Position numbers and translations under genes: made by a program. A DNA stretch of 64,000 nucleotides, taken from Acanthopleura granulata. Lineage: Eukaryota; Mollusca; Polyplacophora; Chitonida; Chitonidae. The stretch covers positions 25,445,368 to 25,509,367 of the forward strand of contig JABBOT010000005.1 in assembly GCA_016165875.1 (NCBI GenBank), in the 5' to 3' direction. This document shows positions 28,647 to 39,700 of the stretch, piece by piece. The notes beneath the pieces were generated by a model, which searched no databases, had not been told where the DNA came from, and worked only from the letters and a program-made list of their open reading frames with translations. The stretch's first letter is position 1, and every line of letters begins with the position of its first letter.

Positions 28647-28913
28647 TTAAATAGGAATTTCAATGGCGGCCATACGTGCAAATTCTTTCTCCACTGCACT
28701 CTTATCACATCGCCACGCATTTCGGTATCCCCGCGCGAGACAGAGCCTTTGTTTGTTAGTAACTCCAACCTCACAAATTCGACAAGGCTGTGTGCATGAG
28801 CCCTTACGAAGCTTTGCCAGGTGAACCTTAGGGAAACAACCAAGGCAACTTTTACGGTAGAGCTCTGTTGAACTTAAGGTGAGCCACTTGCATGTGTTAT
28901 GTCTCTTGGGCAT
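28647..28913 (-). CDS. Zinc-ribbon-like small protein upstream of the polymerase gene
   Basis: Intact 88-codon frame from [15 protein letters not shown] to FARMAAIEIPI. It carries CRIC (first knuckle) and a GYRNAW segment. The homologue in element 2 (49876-50128) has CQIC and CLTC, a four-cysteine zinc ribbon; here the second pair reads CLARG, so one Cys is lost. It lies 38 bp upstream of the polymerase gene on the same strand, so the two were probably co-transcribed or once joined. Function unknown. Confidence 0.5.
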   Translation of the reverse strand: MPKRHNTCKWLTLSSTELYRKSCLGCFPKVHLAKLRKGSCTQPCRICEVGVTNKQRLCLARGYRNAWRCDKSAVEKEFARMAAIEIPI

Positions 28914-28995
28914 GTTGATTACATTAGTGTATCAGTAATAGCGTATCTGAATGGAGAGATCGGGCCGGCGAGGATGGTGAGCCGTCTCTTATGTG

Positions 28996-29325
28996 AACGC
29001 CCGTTTGTCTACATAGATAATTGGCAAAAGTTTATGTACGCGAACGCCCGTTTGTGTACATGGATATTTGGCAAAACGTTGTGAACGCGAACACCATATG
29101 GCTTGATGTGCAGTAGAAATTTGCCGAACGAGGGGCTGGGGCATTATTTCTGAATGTGAACGCCCGTTTGTGTACATAGATAAGTGGCAAAAGTTTATGT
29201 ACACGAACACCATATGGCTTGATGTGCAGTAGAAATTAGCCCCAGGATGGGCTTGGGGGCTCGTCGGGTATTGGGGATGGGGGTGGTGGTGTCCCAATAG
29301 TTTCTGCATTCGCCCTCCTGCTGCT
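28996..29325 (-). repeat. Element 1 right terminal inverted repeat
   Basis: Reverse complement of the left arm, with the same two internal modules (caccatatggcttgatgtgc occurs twice). It ends in CTGCTGCT at 29318-29325. Confidence 0.88.
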
Positions 29326-29330
29326 ACAAG
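29326..29330 (+). repeat. Target-site duplication of element 1, right (ACAAG)
   Basis: Matches 16169-16173 and abuts the right terminal inverted repeat. Confidence 0.8.
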
Positions 29331-29985
29331 GGAGTGCAATCCATGGCGGATACCTGCCCCTATGGAACCTCATCAAAGAAGTAAATTTGTGATAAGAGTC
29401 AATTTTTACCATGGAAAAGTATTTAAATCAGAAGATTTCCACACCCCCACATATGCTAAGCAAATCACAGACAACATAAACCATATTGTTTCCAAATTTA
29501 ATACAATTATGATATAGCCTTACTTCAGTTCAAATATGTATTACCAACATCTTATAATAATAATGAATAAAATGTCACTGATTTGGTGGTCGTTATTTTC
29601 AAGTGTTCGTCATAAGATATCTTTCGTTTGCAAGCCATCTGAGCCTGCAGTCCTTGATGGTTTACCGGGAACTTGCCCGCCTTTGATGCACTCCCCCTAT
29701 GGTATACATGTGAAGAAATTCGTCATTTTTGTTTCAAGCCTCCGTGAGGCAGACAACACGCCCTTTTCTCTGTTTCCAACCACAACCACCAAGCTGGCTC
29801 CTTTGTTAGTCAATATAACACATGAACGGGGTGATAGTGGTAATTAACCAGCTATGGAGTTGTGGGGTCGGGCAGAAATTTAAATTTGAACTGTCGTTTT
29901 ACGCCCCAAAGGGGCGATGCACGCCACACTAGGAAATTATTAAGACGCAGGGCAGACTTATCTAACAAAGCTTCCAATGAACAAA
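29331..29985. other. Flank right of element 1
   Basis: AT-rich DNA with no recognised gene or repeat up to the LINE fragment. Confidence 0.4.
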
Positions 29986-29989
29986 GGCA

Positions 29990-30790
29990 TAATAAAGCTC
30001 GTGACTTGCACCCAGCAACTAATGACAGATTTCCCACGTGTGCTTGTCCTGAACATTCGTCGCTATTCAGACTTTGTGAGGACGGGGTCGGGCTGTGTAT
30101 ATAATAAGGTCTTGAAATGGATCACGTTATCTAATTTTGTTTCTGTCTTCACGGCAGAACTTACAGCTATTATTTGTGCTCTTCATTTTCGCCTGAAACT
30201 GAAACCTTGCAGGGCCGTTATTCTCACAGATTCTCTGTCGTCTTTGCAAGCTATGTCAAATTATGCCTGGTATAAGTCTACATCTCTTGTTTTTGAAATC
30301 TTACATTTATTTTGCTACTCTCAGTTACCAGGGTGTTTCTATTTGTTTCGATTGGGTTCCAGCTCATGTCGGTATAGCAGGGAATGAGTGGGCAGATTCC
30401 TTGGCAAAGAAAGCTTTATCCTTCGTTGACATATCCTTTCATATACCACTACGTATTAACGAAGTTATGAATTACGTTACGTTACGCCTAAGTTTGTTGA
30501 CATTTAGCAGCGGGAGTGGGAGCAGTCTGATAAAGGGAGAATTTTTATGAATATAACAACTCTGTTTCGTCTATTTTGTCCTTTTCCCTTGGTTCTCGGC
30601 GAAACGAGGTGTTGGTTTTCCGACTTATTTCTGGACATATACCTTTAAATACCAGCTTACATAGAATTAATTTGCATCCATCTAGTATGTTTAGTTACTG
30701 ATGATATTTCCCACCTCCTGTTTAGATGTACTCGACACTCTGTCCCTCGACGCCTGTTGTACCGAAATTTATGTTCCATTGGCTGACGGT
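29990..30790 (+). pseudogene. LINE ORF2 C-terminal fragment (RNase H domain)
   Basis: Broken frames with SVFTAELTAIICALHF, AVILTDSLSSLQAMSN and WVPAHVGIAGNEWADSLAKK. The first includes the catalytic Glu, the second a catalytic Asp and the last the GNEWAD motif of RNase H domains in Jockey/I-group non-LTR retrotransposons. A degenerate histidine/cysteine tail may follow to about 30790. No endonuclease or reverse transcriptase remains, as expected of a 5'-truncated copy. Confidence 0.75.
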
Positions 30791-31218
30791 ATTTTATCCT
30801 CGCCTCTATTTTACAGCCGCCAACTAATCGTAACAAAACCTTTTAATTTACCAGTAAAATCTAGCCAGAAGCAACATGAATGCATTTTGAACACGTGTGG
30901 AAATATTAATGATTATCTATATGCATGTATTTATAAAAATCTCTGGAGTAGTCAACCCATTTTTACGATGGTTGTTGTGGAACCTATCTGAGTTGATATA
31001 CTTTACCTTCTTTTCCTTGTGTCATATATATATGTTCTTCAGCTCTACTCAAAACAATCTATGTCCATACATGCCGTAACATCCTGACATTCTAAAGCCC
31101 TCCTTTCCTTACGATCTACTCTAACACATGTATAGATGTATAGGCCTTACACCTTCCTCTTCTATTTGAATATATTGCTGATAATATTCAGTAATGATCA
31201 CATATATGTTTGTTTGGT

Positions 31219-31242
31219 TTATATATATATATATATATATAC
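31219..31242 (+). repeat. (TA)n microsatellite
   Basis: About 11 TA units within AT-rich DNA downstream of the LINE fragment. Confidence 0.9.
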
Positions 31243-31499
31243 TCTGCCAAGCCCAAATTTCAAGCTGCTAAATAAATCGTTTATTTACCCTGTATTCACC
31301 CGTGTGTTGTATTGTAGTCATCTGGTGACATACAGCACATAGATGTATACAATTACAATATCAACGTCTAGTTCTCCTCAAATCAATAACATCTTGTTTT
31401 GTATGTCATCTGCCAACAGAAATCTCAATATTGTACAGATACGGCGCACTTCGGCCCCTTGGGCCGGAAAAGCGGCAATACAAATCAACCACCCCCCAC

Positions 31500-34170
31500 C
31501 CCCCACTTCACGTTTCAGAAGGACGAAGCAGCGAGTTTAGAAGGAGAGAGTTTAGAAGTACGGACGAAGCACAGGAAGTTCAGAAGGATGGAAGAAGCAC
31601 TGAAAATTCAGAAGGACGGAAGGCACAGCGATAGATACAGGTTATTGGTAAAGGGTAAAAAGTATGATGTTGGTGTTGTGTTATAGATTTATGGTATTAC
31701 AGTATTGAAGGTATTTAGTTGCTGTGATAGTGAAGCAGATCGTTACAGTAACAGTAGATATTTACTTACTTGATAGTCTGTTTATCAAGCTATTTGATCT
31801 TATACATGTAGTTCATAAGCCAGTTGTTTATCTTGATACAGTGATAGTGAGGTGGATGGTTACAGTGATAGTGAAGTAGATATTTAGTTATTTCATAGTC
31901 TGTTGATGTCATTTAATCTTATAGTTCATAAGCCGGTTGTTTGCCTTGATAGTTAGTTTGCTTATTTAGTTCTTTTCAGTTTATTTATTTATAGTATGGT
32001 AGGTGATAAAAAATATCAAGTTAAACAACTGGCTTATTTAGTTAGTTCTTTAGTTTGCTTACTTAGTTCATTAGTTCATATAGATACATCTTTTAGTTAG
32101 CTGATTTGCCAAGATTTCTTATCGACGTGTCGCGATATCTTATGGACGTGCAGCAATTTCTCATCGACGTGCCGCGATTCGCGATTTGCTGTTTACTTCA
32201 TTGATTTGATTTAATTTTATTTGTTTATTTAATTGCCTTGCCTGGATTTGTTTATTTCAATACCTTGAATTGTTTATTTAAATGCCTTGATGTCTTTTAT
32301 TTGATTGCCTTACCTTGCCTTGATTTCTATTATGTGATTGCCCTTGCTTTGTCTTGATTTTTTTTATGTGTTTGCCTTGCCTTGATTTCTTTTATGCGAT
32401 CGCCGTGCCTTGATTTTTTTTTATTTCATTGCCTTGCCTTGCTTTGATTTGTTTTATTTACTTCACTGCCTTACCTTGCCATGCCTTGATTTTTTTTATG
32501 TAATTGCCTTCCCTTGCCTTGATTTCTTTTATCTGATCGCCCTGCCTTACCTTGCTTTCTTTCATGTTGTCGCCTTGATTTCTTTTATTTGATTGCCTTG
32601 CCTTGTCTTGATTTGTTTTATTTATTTGATTACCCTGCCTTGTCTTGATTTGTTTTATTTATTTGATTGCCCTACCTTGTCTTGATTTGCTTTATTTATT
32701 TGATTGTCTTGATTTCATTTCTTTTATTTAATTGGTTGCCTTGATTTGCTTTCATTTGTTTTATTTATGTGATTGTCTTGATTTATTTGTTTCAGTTAGT
32801 TTACTTTGTTTGTTTTTAGTTGATTTGCTGCGAATTGTTATCGACATGCTGTGCCTTATTGCTACGATTTTCTTCATTTCCTTTGCCGCGATTTGTTGTG
32901 TTTATTGCCTCGATTTGTTATGTCATTTCCGCGAATTCCTGTGTATTGCGGCGATTTGTTGTGTATTTTTGCCGCGATTTATTGTGTTATTGCCCCGATT
33001 TTCTTCCTTTCTTTGTCCCAATTTCCTTTCTTTCCCCGCGATTTGATATTTAGTTGCCTTGTTATTTTAATGAATTGTTATTTGAATGCCTTGATTTGCC
33101 ATAGATTAGTTAGTTTATATTGCACCTAACCGAAATAACACAATATAACACATGACTATCCAGAAAGCACGAACCGTCGGAAAACGACGAGCCGAGGAAA
33201 AAATAAACGGCGCAACATGTAAGCAATAAACGACGAACTGCGAAATAAAAAACCTCCAGTCCGTGGCATAACTAACGCACACACCCCGCCACCCATCCCT
33301 ACACGCACTTAACATTGCACATACCATTCTATGTTAATTGTGTAGGTTTTTCAATTGCCATTGTTTGTTACTTGTGTAGCTATTTCATGCCAAATTGCCA
33401 CTGCTTGTTACTTGTTTAGCAACTTTGATTGCCATTCCTTGTTACTTGTTTAGCCACATCGTTTGCAGTTCCTTGTTACTTATTTATCTGCTTCCATTGA
33501 AACAAAGAAGAGGAAAAAGAAGACCCATGTAATGATTGAAACAGAGAAGAGGAAAAGGAAGACCCATGGGAAGGGACCAACCAAATCAGGACTGCAAAAA
33601 AGACTTCATAATAATAGGACCCTCTCTTGCTTCAAACGAGTGGATGAGGCCTGACATCCTTACTCCCCAAATATACTTGTCGCACTTGTCACGCTGGTTT
33701 TTTCTGGATGGCGTCCGGTGTAAGTGGCGGGAGCATTAGAACTGCACGTCACAAGGGAGGAAGCAAGAGAAGTAAAGCAGTCTCTGTCATTAATGGAACA
33801 AAAGCATCATTGTTCATTTCTGTTTGTATACACTGAGCGCTGTTTCTGTTAAGTAACTAATTTTCGTTCACACACCTTAGTTGTTTACTTACTCTAACTG
33901 CCAAGTCGTAACCGTCGTAATAAAACTTTGAAGAACATTGCACATAACTTTGCTTCTTGTTTAGGCTCTTTGTTTGTCACTGATTGTTAGTTGTTTAGTT
34001 ACTTTCTCGTCGTTGTTCGGTAGTTGTTTAGCTACTTTGATTGCCTTTCCTTGTTAATTGCTTGGCTTTGGTCGTCATTTCCTTGTTGCTTGTTTACCTA
34101 CTTTAATTGCCATAACTTGTTAGTTGTTTAGCTTTGGTTGTCATCACTTCTTAGTACTTTAGCCACTTGC
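31500..34170 (+). repeat. Low-complexity degenerate minisatellite tract
   Basis: Successive zones: purine-rich GAAGGACGAAG-type repeats (31500-31640); GATAGTGAAGTAGAT blocks (31700-31900); a long T/C-rich tract of GCCTTGATTT and TTTTATTTGATT motifs (32190-32830); CCGCGATTTGTTGTG blocks (32820-33060); and CTTGTTACTTGTTTAGC blocks (33340-34160). Repeats are imperfect and strand-asymmetric. Long open frames here, such as 32732-33046, are repeat artefacts. Confidence 0.75.
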
Positions 34171-34394
34171 CAGCTAGTTGTTGAGTTGTCCTGCTCCGAA
34201 AACAACAATTTAAATTTCTGTGGCTTTAACAGTTTTATCTGAAAAATTATTCATGCTAATCCTTACTTCACATGGGGATCACATTTTGTTCAAGGCATTT
34301 TCCAGATTCTGAAGAAACCCATCTGTTTAAGTTTGCAACATTTCGGGGCAAATTTCAAAGAGTATTTCAAACATCAAATATTTTGCCCAGTATA

Positions 34395-34650
34395 TTTATT
34401 TATTTATTTATTTATTTAGTGTGTTTATGCCGTACTCAAATATATTTCACTTTTACGACTGCTGTCAGCATTATGGTGGGAGGAAATCGGGCAGACTCTG
34501 GTGGAAACCCACGACCATCCGCAGATAGCTGGCAGACCTTCCCAAGTACGGCCCGATAGGAAGCCAGCATGAGCTGGGCGCACTCACAGCGACCGCATTG
34601 GTGGGAGGCTCTGGGTCATTACGCTTCGTTAGCGCGCTGACCAACTCAGA
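34395..34650 (-). repeat. SINE family A copy
   Basis: Reversed tail (tttatttatttatttattta), then agcattatggtgggaggaaa, aggaagccagcatgagctgg and the tRNA-like head ending about cgctgaccaactcag. Confidence 0.78.
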
Positions 34651-35337
34651 CAAGATGTCGCTCATATCATGTACAAACAAAAAAGGAGTTGATACCATCT
34701 TTTGCTGGAGGAAAGCATTCTCCACAAAAATGGACTTCTGAGGTATTGCTTTCTTATATATACGTGCAGTGAGATCTTGGGAAAACTATGCGTCAATATA
34801 TTTTTTTGAAAAGCGAAAAAAAATAAACTCAGCAAAGATATTTGTAAGTAATGGATGGCCCAAATTAAAGTATAAAATGTTTTACACAGTACTCCATTAA
34901 TGCTTAAATGTCAATAAATGTTTGCTTGTCAAATGAAACAAATGTCCTACATTCAATGTTTTTTTTGTTTCAATCTTAGGAGTGATTTTCATTACATTCC
35001 AACTCCTACCAGAGCAACACTCTCGTTTTGGGTTGTTCTAGCCCGCTTTTCTTTACTCGTGTTCCCAATAACGTGGTCGCAATATGGAATTCAGCAGCGT
35101 ATTTGTATGGACGGATTTGTACTAACTGTTCAATTGACTGTTACGATCGAGCCCACGCGTATTTCCTTATTCGGGTATCACCACCTCCACTTTTTGTTAT
35201 GCGAATGTCAAGTATCGCGCTAGCACGTTTTTCATTACTCGAGCCTCAAGTGACGTCCTACCGGTGTAGAAGTTAGCACCACACTATGACAGCGGGTAAA
35301 AGGACTATGTCCCGTCACTCTTCTTCAGTCTGTTCAG

Positions 35338-35605
35338 TAATTTTATTTATTTCATTTAGTTTTCAAGCTGTACTCAAAAATATTTCACTTTTATGACGGC
35401 GGCCAGCGTTATGGTAGAATGAAACCGGGCAGAGTCCCGGAAAAACCCACGACCAGCAGGATGCTAGCGGATCTTCCCACGTATGGCCGGAGAGGAAGCC
35501 AGCATGACCTGGGCTTGCTCACAGCAACCGCACTGGTGAGATGCACGGGGTCATAACGGCTCGCTGGGGCGCTATCCCCTACTCGGCCACAGACATGACG
35601 GAGGC
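35338..35605 (-). repeat. SINE family A copy, diverged
   Basis: Same order of blocks as the copies at 9909 and 34395 (tactcaaaaatatttcact, ggagaggaagccagcatgac), with several substitutions. Confidence 0.7.
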
Positions 35606-35627
35606 TCCCAGTATGACCGTTACAGTC

Positions 35628-35760
35628 CACCCTACAATCAAAACATTTGACAGTGTTAAATTTAATTTGGTGGAAAATCAGTGAACAGAGATATTTTCAG
35701 ATACAGTTTTTACGCTCTTTTCACGTACCGTTTTATTTTTTAATTGTCTTTCGCTTTAGG
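35628..35760. mobile_element. Right end of a MITE-like element related to 9095-9430
   Basis: Shares ccaccatacaatcaaaacattt-type sequence, the aatttaatttggtgg block and an AATCAGTGAA block with the right end of the element at 9095-9430. The left half is not present next to it. Confidence 0.5.
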
Positions 35761-36799
35761 CCCTAAGAATGAAAGGTGACATCCGTGTCAGTCCATTTGA
35801 TGTCAGTGTCGTTTCATATCAAAAGAGTACAACTGGTCCCCAGGGTGTTGTGTTGGTGGAATGACAGGTGTTATCAGTCTTTCCATGTGATACCAGTGTT
35901 ATTCCATTTGATATCAGTGCCATTCCATATCCATAGAGTAAGATGGGTTCCTTTTGAGTAGGGTGGAATGACAGTAGATGTTTTTGTCATTCCATGTGAT
36001 ACCACTATCATTCGTTTTTCTATAGTAGGGGAGTATCCACTATACAAATATTATATTGTTATTCATCATTCAGTTTCATTCGTTATTCTGATTAGGGGGC
36101 ACCCAAATACGGGCCTACACGTACGGGAAGCGAGCAAGACGAACTTTTTTCAGTCCTTTATACACGTACTTCATGTACATCGAGATTTACTAAAACGCCT
36201 GCCAATATACCGGTAGACAACTTGCTACACACAAAGAGGACTTCACTATATACATGTATAGACCTACGATATGGTAGGGCTTTTATCCGTTGGACGATAT
36301 GAATCTATATATTGGACAATTTGACTAACTCTCTGGGACGATTTGTCTTGGCCGATTTTGCCCTTGGAAGATTTGACTGTACATCGCACAGAGTACGCCT
36401 CCGTCCTAGGCACCGGTAGGCCGACACCTCAAGGAGCGACAGTGTTCACATGTTTTTGGTTGATGTAAGCGACGGTTAGTCAGACCGTGGAGCACGAGTC
36501 CTCTAACGTCGGTCCCAGTGTCATACTTATTGATCCTACTGTACTTAGACTACTATAATCTGAAAAAACTGTCGCTGTGAACAAAATTCTGACAGGAATC
36601 ATTTCATAACATAAACAAAAAAAATACGTCGATTTAAAAATTAAAAAACAACCGATGTATATTTTAAGAAAGGATTATAACCAAAGTTTAATGACATGTT
36701 TACGAGAATTCATTAGTGCGGCCTATACACTCGCCACTACAACTGTGATAACCACGCGGGTAGTCAACGTTGTTGTTGGTGGCAGGGAAAGTTTGGAAA
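35761..36799. other. Intergenic DNA upstream of RARS1, including its promoter
   Basis: 35770-36000 has imperfect repeats of GTCATTCCATTTGATATCAGTG type. The 100 bp before the RARS1 start is more GC-rich and should contain the promoter and 5' UTR, but no TATA box or defined site was recognised. Confidence 0.35.
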
Positions 36800-39700
36800 A
36801 TGGCAGATGAAATTGCATCATATTTGTCTCGAGCTGAAAAAGCAGTGGGTATTTTTGTGTTACAAGTACTAAACAACACTTTTTTCCTGAAACCCTGATG
36901 AATCTTTATCACAGTTTTATATGCGCTATGAAACACTGCTAAGGCTAGTGCTATAACAAACCAACAATTCTCTCCTATTCTTTGAGGTGTGATTTATCAG
37001 AGTTCTGACTTGGCTTGACGAGATTTTAGTGGAATAATTTGAACGCATTTTGATTTAGCTGCGTTAACAAGGAAAGATTTACATTGTCCGAAATACAGAT
37101 GCTAAGACAATTCTTTGGGTTATAATGGTTGTCATGAGTGAATTTGAACACACTCCTATGCAGAAGATGTGTGAATCAGGATGGGCAGTTGTAATGACAG
37201 TTTAGTTTAATAATCCTTTATCAGTGTTTTTGCGTAAAATCACCTAAGGCAGTTACATGTATCTTGTTTTTGTGACAGATTTACGAGACTTTAAAGTCAC
37301 TGAGTATTCTACACTGATTAATGATGACATTAATGGAAATGCCATTGCTGCCATTACGTTTCATCATTCTGAAGAGGTTTGGTTTTATATAAAAGGTACA
37401 TATACAATATGTGTACTTATGTCATTGTATTTCGCAGATTGTGAGCACTGATAGTTTCTGTGTATCATTTGGTTTTTGGTTTTTTTTTCTTTCTGTCTTT
37501 CTTTGTCTCATTTGACTCACTTCATCTATCCCTTGTGTTTTCAAAGGAGACCGAGATTCGGCTGTTGGAGAAAGAACTCAATGAGCTCAAGCAGCCCAAT
37601 AACTCAGCATTCTCAACTCCTGAAATGGACAGATTGCTGACAGAAAACGCAAAGTTGAAATATCAAATCAGTCACCTGAAGAAGGTATGAGACCTCGTTT
37701 GTGAATTTTTTGCAATTTTCTCATAAATGATGTTGAACACAATATAGGTTTACAATCCTGACAGTAGGCTTTTAAGCTGGGAGTTACATGTGATTCTTGG
37801 GGAAGTTGTAAAATAATGTCCAGTGCTTTAAAGTTATAATTAGTACATTGTAATTGTTCTTATTTATGTAATCTAACACATTAAAACTAATGAGCACATA
37901 GTTAAACACCAATCAGTTAGTCAATACAACCTATTAGCAACTTAATGTCGCCTGTGGTTCATTAACAAATGTTAATTATAAGTTCAGAAATAAATATATG
38001 ATAAGTTCTGGTTTGTTTCCTTTGCGTTATTGGCTCGTATTTCCACAGAGTTTGGCTGGGGAAAAGTCACGTAAGTCAAGCAGGATGGTCAGCATCACTA
38101 CATCTCTGTCTGACCTGTTTGGTTTGGCAACCAGGTCAGCATACCCTGAGCTGGAGAACCCTCCGGTCAGCGTGACGCAGACAAACACAGAGAAGTTTGG
38201 AGACTATCAGTTCAGCAGTGCCATGAACATCGCCCAGGTAAAGTGATGTCAGTTCACTCAGATGCCAGTGTTTTTGCTTATTGTCACATGTCATGCTGTC
38301 AAATAAGCCATATAGCGGTTGCGAGTTGCGCATAATTGCGCATGAGCAGATCACATCATATTATAGACAAACAAAAGCACATGGCCATACAGACTTGCCC
38401 AACAGCCCAGTGTAGAGATTAGTTGTAATTTCTTTTCTGTGTTTTTCACAAGAGTTTTCGACTTGAAACAGCCGTAGAGCCCACGCACAGTCTCAGATGT
38501 CACACAGACACATAAAATGCATGAAATGGGCTGAATTGTGTGTGACTGCCTATAACAATGCCTTCAACACAGTCAAGAGTGTCTGTTTATCTAACAGCCG
38601 AGGAAGTCCGGTCATGCATAGTCGAAACAGCTATCTGGCTTATTTATCGTGTTTTCTGTGCTGATTTGTGAGGTGGCATGCTGGAGATGCAGATTCAATC
38701 TGCTCCTTTGACATGCCATTTGTACGTTCCCCTTGTCTCCCTGTTTGTGAACCTTGGTGACGATAAGTGGTCTACGACACACAAGTGGCTGCTTGAACAG
38801 ATTTAATGTTCGCTGAAGACCACTTGTCTTCCACCAAAAAGATGTACATATCAGTAGTACATCACACATGGAAAAGTTTGTCAGTAACTTGACAAATTTT
38901 TGTTGGTTTACATGAGGCAGTCTGGTTTCCTCCACCAATAAAAGTGAACCCCATCATATACATGAAAAACACTTGAACATGGTGTTTAGGAACAAAGAAA
39001 TAATGAGAAAATTTAGTTATTTCTTTGATTGGGTTTTTACGAACCAACGGCAGCCCTCATTATGGTGGGAGGAAACCAGGTAGAGCCCAGGGGAAACCCA
39101 TGACCATCTACTGGTTGCTGTCAGACCTTCCCACGTACAGTAGTAGAGGAAGCCAGCATGAGCTAGACTTGCACTCACAGCAACCACATTGATGGGAGGC
39201 TCTTGCGTCATTATGCTGCAGTAGCGGGTTAACCAACTGAGCCCCGGCACAAAACCAAACTTTCGGTCTCATTATTTTTATATCGTATATTAGCAAATCG
39301 TTCATATGAAAAACCCTCTTAATGGGAAGGCTTTTAGCCTTGTAATTTGTGTTACAGTCCTGGTAATCACATAAAATCCCACTTTGAATGACTCTACCAT
39401 GCAGGCACCAGCTGGATGGGACATCTTGCGGTCATACTGGCCATCATAGGCGTCAGTCTGGCAAGATGAATGAGTGAGTGAACTCCAGCTGTCACTTGCG
39501 TGTACTAAGCAATATGTCTTCATATAATGATTTGCATGGCGTCCAGCGGCCCATAAAGTAGTTAATTTGTGAGGATTTGATAAGCCATGTAAGCAAGGGT
39601 TGTGCGTAAACAAGTGCCCAAGGAGCATTGTAAAAACACAGGAAGACATGCCAACGAATGTGATTTTTCTCAGTTTATAAGAATGGCTGCCCTGTGGGCT

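Larger units (their letters stand above)
16174..29325. mobile_element. Element 1: virus-like integrated element with TIRs, capsid, ATPase, integrase and PolB-helicase-HNH remnants
   Basis: A 13.15-kb unit bounded by inverted repeats starting AGCAGCAG and ending CTGCTGCT, with the direct 5-bp repeat ACAAG immediately outside each end. Gene order: conserved small ORF (+), gene A (-), gene B (+), gene C (-), putative capsid (+), packaging-type ATPase (+), four small genes (+), integrase fragment (+), polymerase-helicase-HNH gene (-), zinc-ribbon gene (-). GC content is visibly higher than in the flanks. Nearly every large gene has frameshifts or stops, so the copy is inactive. A protein-primed-type polymerase gene, an rve-like integrase, a packaging ATPase and a capsid-type gene resemble the Polinton/Maverick and Polinton-like virus gene set. 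The exact family is not assigned. Confidence 0.85.

Noticed and set aside
32410..33129. Hydrophobic open frames that look like membrane proteins
   Set aside because: They translate a T/C-rich low-complexity tract; hydrophobicity is a composition effect.
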